From Cunninghamella blakesleeana (lineage: Eukaryota > Mucoromycota > Mucoromycetes > Mucorales > Cunninghamellaceae), in the NCBI GenBank assembly GCA_017871115.1, contig JAFCIZ010000002.1, positions 2,935,501-2,999,500 of the forward strand: 64,000 nt of DNA, written 5' to 3'. Position numbers and translations under genes: made by a program. The stretch's first letter is position 1. Every line of letters starts with the position of its first letter. Positions 36,533 to 52,455 of this stretch are shown here, one piece after another. The notes beneath the pieces are model-generated. The model saw only the letters and a list, made by a program, of their open reading frames with translations, did not search any database and was not told where the DNA came from.

Positions 36533-37289
36533 ATTTTTAATTCTTAATACGTATTTTATTTTTAACTTTTTAAAAAAACAAATAATTTATATCAAATCAA
36601 TATATAAATAAATAAATAAATCAATCAATAAATAAATCACTAATAATAAATAGAAGCAAAAATTAAATTAATCAACTTTGTTTTTCTTTGTCTTTGAATA
36701 ATAATTAAATAAATAAATAAATAATATGGAAAATCAATATGTATAGAAGAAAACCCCGATAAGATTTATGTACGTTATTAACTTGTTCTTTGATTTCATT
36801 GATGGGGGTTAACGAATAAAAATAGAAAATCTTATACATTCATTATTTTTATATTGTTTTTAAAACTCATAATTATCGTTATAACGTTATATAAATTAAA
36901 TCGACTTTTAAAAAGTCTCGATTTAGAATATGATAGCAAATAACAACAAATCATTTTATAGCGTATTTTATTTTTATATTTAGTTAAAAATAGAATTAGT
37001 TGTTGATTAGCGGTGATTTAATTGAACTCCACCATAACTTATTATATTTTCGCCCCTTTGAATATACAAATTTAGGTTCCTCGGATTTGGTGACCGCGGA
37101 TTATTATTATTATTAGTACATTAATATTTCTTTCTTTAAATTCATTCACCAAAAAAAAAATTATAAAAAGTTTATCTCAATTTACTTTTTTTTCTTTTTT
37201 CTTTCTTTCTTCCTTTTTCTTTTTCTTTATCTTTATCGCGTTTCTTTTATATATCCCTTTTTATTTTTATATTTATAAATTAATACAAT
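36533..37289. promoter_or_regulatory. Chitin deacetylase-GFA1 intergenic region with GFA1 promoter tract
   Basis: About 750 bases. The first part is AT-rich 3' flank. At 37050-37105 there is a less AT-rich patch with CGCCCCTTTG (contains CCCCT, the yeast stress-response core) and GGTGACCGCGG. A strong pyrimidine-rich tract, TTTCTTTCTTCCTTTTTC and similar, runs from about 37187 to 37258 and ends 31 bases before the GFA1 ATG. Its role is inferred from position only. Confidence 0.45.
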
Positions 37290-40288
<2,999 letters not shown>

Positions 40289-41576
40289 ATAAGAAAATAA
40301 TAATAATATACACGTCCTCATATATTACAAGTTAATATCAACCTTTCACCCTTTTCAGCATTAAATTTATTCATTCCTACTTATTTTTTTTAAACAAAAA
40401 AAAACAAAAAAATACCTTTTTATTTAATTGGGTTTTTTTTATTCCTTATTATTTCTCAAATGATTCCACCTTTTATTTTTCTATTTTTTTTTATACATAT
40501 TTTTTTTTCTAAAACAATAATTTTGTAAATAAAAAGGTTCTATTTGGGGTTTAATACAATATATATAACTTTGATATTTTTTTTTAAAAAAAAAAGGTAC
40601 TAAAATACAAATATCCCTTTGATTTCTTCCCCAGAAACTCGGTTAAGGATTTAGTATAAAATGACTATTTAGAGGCATATTTATTAAGTCGTGGAAATTA
40701 TAGCTATATTTATATATACCAATGAAAAAAGCAATATATACCAAAGTATCAATTTTTTTTTTTATTTATATAACTTCATTTCTTGTGTATCAGTTGTTTT
40801 TTTTTCCCAAAAATAAATTAAAAACATAAAAATTGAACAACTGTCTTAATTTTAAATATAAAAATATATATGACTCAATTCTATTTGAAAAATGCGGGGA
40901 TTAAATATGCAATTCATAAAGATTACAAGATACGGCTTTTTGATTCTTTCCTTTTTTTTTCTATTTTTTTAAAACTTACTCTCCTTTTTTTTTTAAATTA
41001 TAAAAAAGAAAAAGAGATTCCTTGGTTTTTATATTGTATTTTTTAATTCAAAAAAATCCATAGAATCTTGCATTTTCTTTTTTACTCTTTTTATCATTAT
41101 TATTATTTGCATTTATCATTTGTATTTTATTATATAAAACTTCCTTTCCTTTTCGTTTATTTTTTTTTTTTATTATTATTTTAATTTTTTAATCATCATT
41201 TTCATTAATACAATCTAAATAACTTCGCTTTAATATCACCAACAGTTTCTTTCGCAACAATACAATTAAACATTACAGGTCAATAAAAAAATTTGTTGGT
41301 GCTTTTTATTTATTATTTGTTGACTGATTGGGTGTTGATAAAAACCAAAAGTAATTTGTCATATTGACAATTTACAAGTAGAATTTTTTTAATAAAAATT
41401 GTTATCAAGGTAAGTTTTTATTTTACTAACCTACCAAGAATATATATATATATATATATAATTTGACATATATGTATAGATACATAGTTTTTTTTTTTTT
41501 CATTATTTTAATTCTTTATTCTTTATCTTTAATATATACATATATTAATTTTTTTTTTAAATAAAAAAGTAGAGAT
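40289..41576. other. Intergenic region downstream of GFA1, with a possible exon relic
   Basis: About 1.3 kb, AT-rich. At 40619-40659, TTTGATTTCTTCCCCAGAAA and the next bases resemble the end of GFA1 exon 7 (GTTGATTTCCCCAGAAACTT). Otherwise I see poly-A/T tracts and the ATG13 5' flank (pyrimidine-rich 41140-41175). No intact gene is present. Confidence 0.45.
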
Positions 41577-41796
41577 ATGCATAGCCGTTCTTATCAGACA
41601 GGATTTTCACCTTCATCATCCTCTTCGTCACCTGTTCCTCCGTCATCGTCATCTAGTAATACTCGCAACTCAAAATTGGATCACATTATACAGGTAGCAC
41701 TAAAATATATATATATAAAAGAAAAACGAAACTAAATATTAATCATCGTAAATTATCAAAAAAAAAAAAAGCGCATTGCTCTGAAACTTAATTGTA

Positions 41797-41828
<32 letters not shown>

Positions 41829-42861
41829 CACTCTTTAGAACTTTTATACAAAAACAGCGCAATTAATTATTCAATCACGTATTACTTCAGATAATATTCA
41901 AAATAGAGACAGACGTGGAGAATCTAGAAAATTAAATAAATGGGTAAGAGATAAAAAAAAAAAGATAAAAATAAAATACAATAACTATGATATACACATA
42001 TAAAAATTGATGATAATAGCAAACGCACAGACTTTTTGATTTATCACTATGAATAATAATACTAATATCATTATTATTATTTTAAATATATTTATAAAGT
42101 TTAATATTGCAACCGAAGATATTGAGATATTAAAAGATGAACTTAAATATTGGAGAACTTTGGCAATACAATCTACAGAAGTTGAACCACCACCTATGAT
42201 CATTGATATATATTTGGATACATCAAAACTCGCCCAAAATCAAGCTTTAATGGTCACTGATGAAACACTTCGACGGAATCGAGTAGATTTAGGTACTAGC
42301 CAAACAAATGCTGCTTATGGTGTACAAAGGATATTGATTGAAACCTGGACTTTAACACTAAAGTATAGCTTATTTTTATTTTTATATAATAAATATTAAA
42401 GAATAATGAAGTAGAAAAGAAAAGAAAAACATAGTAAAGAGATAATAAAAATATTAATAATTATGTATATATATATATATATATATATAATTATATTTAT
42501 ATTTATATAAATATACGTATTTATAAAAAGAAAGAGCTAATTATATCAGTATTTTATTATTTTTTCTTTTTCTTTTTATAGTCATCCATTACCTGATTTT
42601 CCTGTAGATTTACCAAATATTTATAAAAGATCAATTGTTTTTTTTCGTTCTCTACATTCATTGGTGCGTTTATTACCTGCTTATAATTTACATAGAAAAT
42701 TGCAAAAATTTAATGACTCTCACGAATTATCTATTGGTTATCAATTTACACCCCGAAATGTAAGAAGGCATGACGAAATTTCATTAGAAACGCCTATTTT
42801 AAATAGTGATGCCCGTAATCCAACAAAATCATACTCTTTTACTGATATCATGACTCCACTT

Positions 42862-42900
<39 letters not shown>

Positions 42901-45621
42901 ATATGCTTTGTTACTCTATTCTTATTCTTATACTATTTATATTATTATTTTTCTTACCTATAGAACATTCAAACTTCAAGTAAATTATAGACGCAATTGT
43001 GATTTCAAAGTAGAGGATTCTGAATGTGACATTAGCGCCAGGTTTGTAGATATGGATGAACATTATTTTACACCAACTATTACAAAATATCAACAGGAAT
43101 ATAATATAAAGAGTAGACCTGCATCAATGTATGATACAAGATCAGTAACTGGAAAGGTAAGGTTTATTTAATAAAAATAAATTTAAATATGTATTTATAT
43201 GTATATACGTGACTTAAACAATGTATATGTTTAATGGTTAGGCGGAACAAGTTGTAATTCCAACATCATCAACAAGTTCTGGTAGTAGTAAAACGTCTTA
43301 CTCTAGTTCATCCAATCCTAGAGAAATTGTACAACGACAACGTTATTCCATTACTAGCACTTCACGTCATTCACCAGTACCATCTTCTCCATTACATCGT
43401 GATAGTAAAGATTATAATATAGAACCAATTATCAGTACATTAAATACTTCTGTATCACGTCGAACTTCAGTTCCAGCTTTTTCTCCTTTTAAATCACCAT
43501 CTTTATCATCTTCTCCTCAAGCAGAAAATTTAAGTGAGTCATTAAAAAATAAAATATAGTAAAAGAATTAGGAAAAATATATAAAAGGAAGAAAGTAATA
43601 CGAGATTAATATACCTTTTTTTTATACTTTAATCCTTAAAAAATAAAAAATAAAAATAGTGTCAGGGTTTAAAAATAATGCATCAGTAGATAAAACGAAG
43701 CCATCAAGTAGTACTGAAAGTGGGTCTGGATCATTTGGTCGAAAAATTGAATTTTCTTCTAGTTTTGATAAATACAAATCAAGTCCAAGTAGAGTAGATA
43801 TGGGTGGAACAAGTATGACAAGAAGGCTGTCTCGTAATAGTGATCAAAGTTCTATAAATATTCTAAGTGTAAGTGATATATACAAATATATACATAATAA
43901 TGAATATAATTAAATAAGAGGTCTATTATTTACATCTATATATATGTTTCTTTATATATTAGGAAATGGGTGATACAGACTTGGAAGAATTTGTAAAATT
44001 CATTGGGGTAAAACAAGATTTGAAATTATTTCAACCAAAATTAGCACCTACACCATCAACGTCAAGCCAACTTGGAGATAGTACACAACAACAGCAAACC
44101 GGCACATCACCTATATCAGAATCAAATAGTAGCATTGGGACAAGTGGTGGATATGGTACAGGTTCTGTTTATAAATCAAAAAAGGCACTGTCTCATTTTC
44201 AAAATCTACGTGAAACACATAATAATTTATCAGAATCTCTGACAACGAGTATGATTGCAATGGGTCTTAATATAGGAGGATCTTCTTCTTCAAACGATCA
44301 AAATGAACCTATGATAACTATGACTGGTGTTTCACCTGGTTCTTCATCATCTTCTACAAGTAGATCTTATCAGCCTATTATACCATCTCCATTACATGCT
44401 GAACAAAATTCATCTACTCCTGTACGTATTCCAAGAAGTCTTCCACAACAATTTACTCCTATAGTTGCTTCCTCTTCTTCTCATAATGCACATTCTATCT
44501 CACCAGGTAACAGTAGTGGCGGTGGTAATAGTAGTCAGGGCAATTTATCACGGCATCGTCGATCTCTCATTTCACAACAAAAACAACCGCTACAACAACA
44601 ATCACCTTCAATTACACCTGAATCACCTACTACTCAGCCTTCTTCGTCATTACATAAACATTTCCAATATAGTCCACATCAACAACAAATTGCTTATTCT
44701 AGTTATCCTCAAGATCGTCGACATACTGATTTAAATAGATACCACACGATGAACGATGATGATAATGATGATGTTATGGATACATATAATAATTTAAGGT
44801 CACGTAGAATGCAATCAGCAGGAAATACGCTATCACCATCAACTTCAAAGAAATTAAATAGTAAATATAACGAAGGCGAAAATGATAACGATGATGATGG
44901 TAATGATGACGATGATGACGATGACAATGAAAATGTTAATGACAGCCATAGAAAGAATAGGAAAAAGAACAATAAGAGTGACAATCACCATCATAGTAAT
45001 GACAACAGCAATAACAACAACAGCAGCAGCAATAATACTAATAATAACAATAATAACAATAATAACAAACACAATAATTTAAGTAGAATAGAAGAAAAAT
45101 TAGCACGACATAAATTGACCTCAGATAACTTTAACAATACTGCCAACCAAAGGTTAAATACAAGTCAAAGAACAATTAGTAGTGAAGGAAATATTAATGA
45201 ACATTCAAGCACATCAACAACTATTACAGCAAGCGTTGGAGGAGGAGGAGCAAGAACAAGTATAGTGGATGATGATGATTCTTTGGTATTTAAAATGAGT
45301 GAGTTAGGCGGTGACCCTTCAAGCGATTCCATGAACCCCATTACAAGCCCTATTTTATTTAATCGTCCACCTCCTGTTGTAGGTCCAAGTCATACGGTAC
45401 TAACAACAAAGCGTTTAGAATCAACTAATACACCCTCCTCCATCAGTTTAAGGCGAACAAGTAGTAGTGATAATATAAGGCAACATGCAATAGAAAAGGA
45501 TCAAGAGGAGCATATACATCAAGATGGGAAAGATAGTCCTGGAGCAAGTAGTTGTAAAAGTGAACCAACAGCAACAAATTGTGATATGAAAAAACAACAC
45601 CCTTATTTCGGTGGATGGTAA
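41577..45621 (+). CDS. ATG13: Autophagy-related protein 13
   Basis: Regulatory subunit of the Atg1 kinase complex; TORC1 phosphorylates it to restrain autophagy. Eight in-frame exons (41577-41693, 41839-41943, 42100-42362, 42582-42863, 42964-43156, 43242-43533, 43660-43868, 43963-45621) give 1039 residues. The N-terminal HORMA domain occupies about 30-310 (LDHIIQNFYTKTAQLIIQSR, then IYLDTSKL, LIETWTLTLNHPLPDFPVDL, SIVFFRSLHSLVRLLPAYNL). The long C-terminal half is disordered, with Ser/Thr-Pro sites suited to multi-site phosphorylation, an Asp/Asn microsatellite-like stretch (about residues 790-860) and a short hydrophobic helix-like DDDDSLVFKMSEL near residue 930 that resembles the Atg1-binding region of other fungal Atg13. 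MGDTDLEEFVKFIGVKQDLK near 488 is another ordered island. Confidence 0.92.
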
Positions 45622-46648
45622 AATAAGTAAACAAATACATATGTGTATATGCGTGTACTTTTTTTTTTTTTTTTTATTTTTTTTATTTTTTTTTTTTAAA
45701 TTTCAATTATATAATTTATCTTAAATATAAATATATATTTTTATTATTATTTTATTATATCATCTTTTATTTATATTTTTTATTATTATTGTTATTATAT
45801 TATTCATCCTGGATCATTATGATGTATATATACTTATTTATTACAACCGTACGAAATATCCTTATATTGTATTTTATTTATCTGATTTTTTTTATTTTAT
45901 GTTATATTACATTAATTACAATTCTTTTTTTTTAAAAAAAAACAACAAAAAAAAACTCGTAAAAAAAAAAATAAAAAGATGTAAATGAAATATATATTAA
46001 TTTTTTTCCTTTTTCTCTCAAAACTTCAAGTAATTTAATACATATATTTATATCGAATTAAATTTTTATCATATACATACAAGACTATTCTTGATAATTA
46101 CTTGACATTTATATATATCCATGTTTATATATATTATCATAAGTTATAAAATTCTACTGTATATATATTTATATGAGATTTTTTGGATCCCGTAGAAAGA
46201 AATTAGCGTGCTATACTTTTTATACTGGGGAAAACTTTTGCTATTATAAATATCATTTCTATTATATCTATATATTTCTGTGTATTGAAATTAAACTGTA
46301 AATATATATTTTGTTTATGGCTCCCAAAGGTTGTTCTTTACAGTTCTTTACTCTTGGCTATATTTTATAATTACTGGTACTAGCGTTTTGCTATTTATTA
46401 CTAGGGATAGTTTTTAATTACTTTTGATGATTCTGGTATTTTATTCCTGATAGTGATCCTTTATAATTTTTAGTTTGACATTTTATATTTAAAAATATAG
46501 TAATATTTTAATTATAAATGATAACAATATATATTTATACCATTAATCTTTATACTATAAAAAATTAAAATAACGCCGCCTAATTTTAAAAAAATTCTTT
46601 TTTTTTTTCTTCTCTTCCTTATTTATTAATTTTTTTTAATATTGTTCA
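45622..46648. other. AT-rich intergenic region between ATG13 and the HEAT-repeat gene
   Basis: About 1 kb of AT-rich DNA with poly-T tracts at 45660-45697. It holds copy B of a dispersed repeat (about 46358-46432, listed separately). A pyrimidine-rich TTTTTTTTTCTTCTCTTCC stretch at about 46600 precedes the next gene. No coding sequence. Confidence 0.5.
46358..46432 (+). repeat. Dispersed AT-rich repeat, copy B
   Basis: ATATTTTATAATTACTGGTAC followed by TTTTTAATTA and TGATGATTCT matches the sequence near 10.09 kb, with a short insertion between the blocks. The two loci lie in unrelated intergenic regions 36 kb apart. Ends and target duplications cannot be seen. Confidence 0.4.
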
Positions 46649-48599
46649 ATGGATCAAAGCTCTTCATTAATAATATCTGTAAAGTAAAAAAGGAATAATA
46701 ATAATAATATATGTATATTTAAACATATTACTAGTTAGAAGAATTTTATTGATATATATGCATATATGTTTATATATCAATATTATATTAAACCTAGGAT
46801 TTACAACCATACTTAGTAGTATTAAGCGACCTTTCTACAAAAGATCGGTTTTCAAAAAAAAAAGCCATAGAACAAGTTAACATCCTAGCGCTTCAAAATA
46901 CAAAAGAATGGGAAAAAGAAAATCTTAATGTACTATTTAGTGAATTACAAGAACATTTACTTTTATGGGGCCGTAGTGATATTGAATATATTAGAGAAAA
47001 AACAGTGTCTCTAATAGAAAGGTACTAACAATAATGTTGATAAATAAAAAAGAAAAGCAAGAGAAAGAAATAAAGAAAGAGTATATATGTATTATTATTA
47101 TAAATGATCATGTTTATGATAGCTTTTTTTTTATTCTTTCTTTTTTCTTCTATTCTATTTTATTTTTAATATATACTAATAATATATAGTTAGTTTTATG
47201 ACCCGAGTAGATCAACCAATGGATACAATAGTGAAAACCAGTCTTGATCGTTTAAAACTAGAACCTACTGAAGAAATACGTCAATTGTGGTTGGATGTAT
47301 TGATTTCACTCATTAAACAACGACAACAAAAAATAAATTTAGGCCCTCCTATGGATGATACTTGGTTTGGGATTATCAAATTAACTGTGCTTGACACTTG
47401 TCCTGACGTTGTTAAAAAAAGTGCTAACCTTCTTATTTTATTGATTGAATATCAACCAAAAGCTATATCTTTACGCGGTGAACACACAATTCATGATTGT
47501 ATCATTCCTTTATTATCTCATAAACATACTGCTATTCGTGTACTTGGTATAAAGGTAATAAATAATAAATAAAAGAAATAGTTGTAATACAATAATAGTA
47601 CTAATTATATATAAATATGTATTATAGGCTTTCCATCGTCAATTATTATGCTCTTCTCAAGGGCTATCTAATTTATCGGAACTATTTATTAAATTAATTC
47701 ATGATCATTCACCTTTAGTTCGTACTACTTTTTATTCTTCAATGTGCGATCTTATGGTATCTTTGTCTCCTATGGATAGATATAGTCATGCAGAACAGTT
47801 ACTGCCAATCTTTTTTTCTGGTATTGCCGATGAATTGGAATCTATTTGTACTTTATGTCAACTTGGGTTAGAAAAATTGGGTCGTATTTGTAGCCAAGAT
47901 TTAATAGATGCTGGTATTATGGATTCTATAGAAGAAAATGAAAAAGTTGATACTGGTTCGTATATTAAAAAAATAAAGTTTATAAACTAAAATCATGCAC
48001 ATTCGTACACTCCAAAAATAATATAAATGAAAAAATAGCTAATCTTATTTTATTTTTAAAAAGGGTTAAAGCATATTGTACACCAAAGCTTTGATTCGTG
48101 CTTAAAGCGTTTAATGGGGGATAGTAATGATTTTATCATTAGTAAAAGAGTAACTGCTTTATCAGCACTACACCAATTCTTAATCTATACAGCAAAAGAA
48201 GATATGATACGAAAAAATAAATGGATTATTCAAAGATTAATGGTAATCATAGCCAGTCCAACCACCTCTATCACCACTGAGACCGATCAATTAGTGAAAG
48301 CTCAGATGGATAAAGTCATTTGTACCATTGGTGAAAAATTATCTTGGCCAATTTTATTAGATCAACTCTTACCACGACTTGAAAAACAGCATTTAATCCA
48401 TGAAGCTAGCCATCTTCCTGCTTCTGTTGCGGTTGCTTCCATTTCTGATATATTTATTACGTTGGGAAAAAGTCCATTCTATGACCAACTCGACAGTGAT
48501 TGTTTACAGAAAATTAAACTTACTTTGACCTCAGCACATTTGAAACCTTATTTTGATACAGACACCTATTCTACTTTAACTCAACTATATATCAAATAA
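46649..48599 (+). CDS. HEAT-repeat protein resembling dynein assembly factor 5 (DNAAF5/HEATR2)
   Basis: Five exons join in frame (46649-46678, 46798-47021, 47194-47554, 47628-47955, 48064-48599) into 492 residues of helical HEAT-type repeats. Segments that look like DNAAF5/HEATR2 as I remember that family are: CPDVVKKSANLLILLIEYQP followed by LLSHKHTAIRVLGIKAFHRQ; HDHSPLVRTTFYSSMCDLMV followed by MDRYSHAEQLLPIFFSGIAD; and a C-terminal GDSNDFIISKRVTALSALHQ block. Human DNAAF5 is about 855 residues and is a cytoplasmic factor preassembling axonemal dynein arms; this one is little more than half that length. The fourth intron has an unusual GTTCGT donor. A generic HEAT protein is the alternative. 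Gene model good, orthology moderate. Confidence 0.7.
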
Positions 48600-48757
48600 A
48601 CTATTTTCATATAATATATTTTTTAATAAAGAAGGCCAAGTAGATAAATAGATTTATTTTTATTGTTAAATGCAATTAAAATAATATATGAATTACCATA
48701 TGAAAACTTTTTATTATTATTATTTTTTTTTTTATTTTTTTTTATTTTTAATATTTA

Positions 48758-49464
48758 TTATGAAATAAAGTAAGAGCTAGGGTATTTATATAAATGTTCA
48801 CAGTAGCTTGTTCTTGATTGATTATTATTATTCAAGTATTTTGTCTAATAAATAAAGAAGTAATAAATAATGATAATAGTATTAGAACCTATTGAATTAA
48901 CCATATTTGATTTATCTATTTTTTTTTTTTTTACTTACCAAGAATGGAGCTGTGTTTAAAGCTATTGAATCACTATCACAATTGTTATTATTATTGTCGT
49001 TATTACTGTTATTCACTTTGACAAGGTCACTAACTTTTTTACTAATTTCTTCAAAATCATTCCCACCATCATTATCTTCTTCTGATAACTGAATATTATT
49101 CATCTCACAATACTTATTGAAGGCCTCTAATTGCAATTTAGCTTCTTCCCCTTTCAATGCATCATAATAAAGATTAAGTTGAGTTTCCATATCATCCATG
49201 AGTTGTTTGTTAATATGCGTTTTGATTTTCTCTAATTTGGAGACAATTATTTCATAATCAAAGGCAAAAGATTGAAGACCAGGACCAACTAACGTATTTT
49301 GTAATTGCTTATCTAATTTTCTTAATAATGCTTTCAATGCTGAATGTTGCTCATTAGTGATAATGTTGTTATCAGGGTCAAGGTGAATAGATCTATTTTT
49401 TTAAAGAAAAAAAATAAAAAAGATTATTATTAAATTATATAAAAATGAACAATGAGCCTTTCAT

Positions 49465-49495
<31 letters not shown>

Positions 49496-50936
49496 TTACA
49501 TTTTTATTCTTTATTTACTTTTTTACTTACTTATATACAGAATGAAGTAATTTTCGAACGTTTTTTATGGTTTCAGAAGAGAGAGGTACTAAATTCGCCC
49601 TTTTCCTTGAAATTTTGTGATTGAAATTGGCCATAGTAAGTTTTTCAGCTTTTTTTCGTATAAATATCAGCATTGATATGATATAAATATAAAAGTATAA
49701 TAATGAGATTAAATAAGATGAATATATTATTGCTGTAGCTTCTTATTGTTATTACTATTAATATTATTATTTAATATTTGTGGATAAACTTTATGATCAT
49801 CTACCTCATTGATTATAAATTTATAATATACACTTACAAAAAGATTCCAAGTTATTGTGTCGAGGATCATGAATAGAAAAACAGTTTATTTGTTTTGCAT
49901 TAGTATGATGTCGTACTGAAGGAGGAAAGTTTTCATTCATATATTGTGATTGAATGATTGGATGATGATAATTAGAAGTTAAAACACCAAAAGATGGAGC
50001 TCTTTGTAATGATCTATTATTATCATTTATATTATTATTAGATGAAGTTGAAGGTAATGAAGATGGTTGTCGTTGTTGATGTTGTAAATTTTGTTTTTGT
50101 TTCTGCTGTGACTTTGGTAATGATACTGAAGATGTTGGTGGTGGCAATTGTGGTGATGACTGTCGACTAAGATTTTCACTAGTATCAGTGGTTTTTTGTT
50201 TTACGCTAGGTGGTAGAGCGCTAAAAATTTGATCTATCTCTAAAGGACGTTTTCCAGAATTACTTAATTTAGCGGATGATGATTTAGGAGAAGAAGCAAT
50301 ACTGATATTCGATGGAACAGATATTAATGGCTTCCCTATTGACTGCTGTTGTTGATGTGGTGGTGGTTGTCGTTGTTTTAAAATTCTACTGGTGGAAGAA
50401 CTTCCTTCACCTGAAGAAATAGGTATTAATGGTTTTACTAATGGTGGTAGTTGTTTTTGTTGTTGAAATGATTTATTAGTGGATGTACTAGTTTCGCTTG
50501 AAGAAGATATTGTCATGACATCTGTTGAATCTGATATTAATATTGGATCGTTTATTTCGCCTATTGTAATAAATAAAATAATATATATATATATATTAAT
50601 GAAACGATTGCTTGTAAATAGTTATCTGTATATACAATATCCTTTATATTATTATTACTATTAATACCTTCTTTTTTTAAAGAGTGATTCTTTTTCATAT
50701 GTTTGTTATATTCAGTTTTTCCAGTAATACCTAATTTACATATCTATATATAAATAATAGTTATAATAATAGTATTCATCAAAAATAAATAAATAAAATA
50801 TTGATATTGATTATTATTATTGTTATTGTTACTATTATTGTTATTATTATTGTAATTTATAATATATTTATATTCCATTATCACTATTTACAGTGCAGGT
50901 ATATTGTATTCTTTCTAATCTATTTGCTTGATACAT
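48758..50936 (-). CDS. C2H2 zinc-finger protein with CENP-Q-like C-terminal coiled coil (novel architecture)
   Basis: Six exons keep frame: 50892-50936, 50668-50743, 49838-50560, 49531-49648, 48939-49392, 48758-48844; 500 residues. The first two splice together one classic C2H2 finger at residues 12-35 (YTCTICKLGITGKTEYNKHM then KKNH; Cys14, Cys17, His30, His35). A SUMO-interaction-like patch follows (DPILISDSTDVMTISSSSE). The middle 200 residues are disordered Ser/Gln/Pro. The C-terminal part (from about 285) is helical, with a basic lead-in (HKISRKRANLVPLSSETIKN), then GPGLQSFAFDYEIIVSKLEK and a charged coiled coil. This pattern recalls CENP-Q/Fta7, but weakly. The exon 3-4 acceptor (AAAAAAAG) lacks a pyrimidine tract, so two separate genes (a finger protein, and one starting at ATG 49634) are the alternative. 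Confidence 0.55.
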
Positions 50937-52455
50937 TTTATATATATATTTAATAAAAAATTATAAAGTGTAAAAAGAAAAAAAAATTATTCACTCGTTA
51001 TTATATCAATTTAAACACCGCTGACAAAAAATTAAAAGTAATGCAAATCCACTTTTTTAAACTTTTCTTTTATTGATCAAGATTATAAATACATATTTCT
51101 ATTGAATAAGAATGAGAAGTTAATTTTAAAAGATAATAGACTTTTTTAATTTTAAATAATAAAAAAAGGGATCAAGATCATTTTTCTTGACAAGAAATTT
51201 GAGGGACTCGGGAATAAAGTATAAAAACAAAAGATGTAATTCATTCTTTATAAACAAATGACAAGAATAACAACAGTGATAGTTTTTTTTATTATCATAT
51301 GAACCATTTTATATAAATCTATCTTAGTATGATCATATTACATGTATTTATTAAATATTATTCTTTTTTTTTTTCTTCACGCAAATGAATAGATTTCATC
51401 CAAAGCATATACAAATTTAACCTTTTTTAAAATAAAAGAAGTAGTATATTTGAAAAATATTGATATAATTATATTTTGCTTTTTTTTTTTTTTGTAGTTT
51501 AACAATATATATTAAATTTGACTGATGGAAAAGTTTTTTTTTTTTTTTTTCTCAAACTTTATAATGATTTCAAACTCAAGGGGAAAGAAAGGGGGTTTTA
51601 CATTTTTTTATGAAGCATGTTGCCAATTGAAGGGAAAAAATAACAGTAGATCAATAACAATAGTAATAATAATAATAATAATAGTATAAAACATAATAGG
51701 ATTAAGAGTAAATGTTTTAGTCAATAGTTTTTTTTAATATGGAAAAGTTTTTCATAAAAATAAAACAATAGGTTTTTTAAATTGATTATGATTTGATAAG
51801 GTCATTATTTATTTATAGAATGATGATATTTTTTTATATAAAAAAAGAAATAGAAATAGGATATTTTTATTGAAATACCGACTTTTTGATTTCTCGGAGA
51901 TACGAAGCGAGAGCATTCAACCACGTATGTAGATAAAAACTAATTTATTAATAAAAGTGATTATGTATAATAATAATAAAGTAATCATATATATATATAA
52001 TAAATTAAAAAACGACATTAATAAATTATTTAAAATCATAATAGTAATATAATATTAAAAAAATGTGGCTATTTCCTTTAAGGCTGTAATATTTAAATTA
52101 ACCTTAAAAAAAAACCAAGTTTTGTAACACAACAAAATTAAAACTCCATCCTTTTTTTTTTATATAAACAATTCTTTTCTTTGTTTTTTCCTTTTTTCTC
52201 CCTTTTCTTTTTTTTCTTTCTTTTTTTTAAATTTTACTTGACCTTTTTTTTGTTATTTTATATTTATATATATATATCCGTTAAAAAAAAATATACTTTA
52301 TTTTTTTTAATTTTATAGAAAAGAATTTACTTTTTGTACATATCATAATTCTTTCTTTTTTTTATATATAAATATATATTTACATACATACATATAAATC
52401 AACCATCTCTCTATATATAATTCAATCTAACTCAGCTCTTTATTATACTTATTAA
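50937..52455. other. Divergent intergenic region, no gene seen
   Basis: About 1.5 kb between two start codons on opposite strands. AT-rich with poly-T runs at 51365, 51480 and 51535. A short less AT-rich patch at 51880-51930 (TTCTCGGAGATACGAAGCGA) has no coding frame and no recognisable RNA fold. CT-rich tracts at 52186-52245 precede the 109-residue gene at 52456. Confidence 0.45.

Noticed and set aside
44709..45082. Overlapping frames opposite and alongside ATG13
   Set aside because: They arise from the GAT/AAC trinucleotide repeats of the ATG13 coding sequence, read in other frames.
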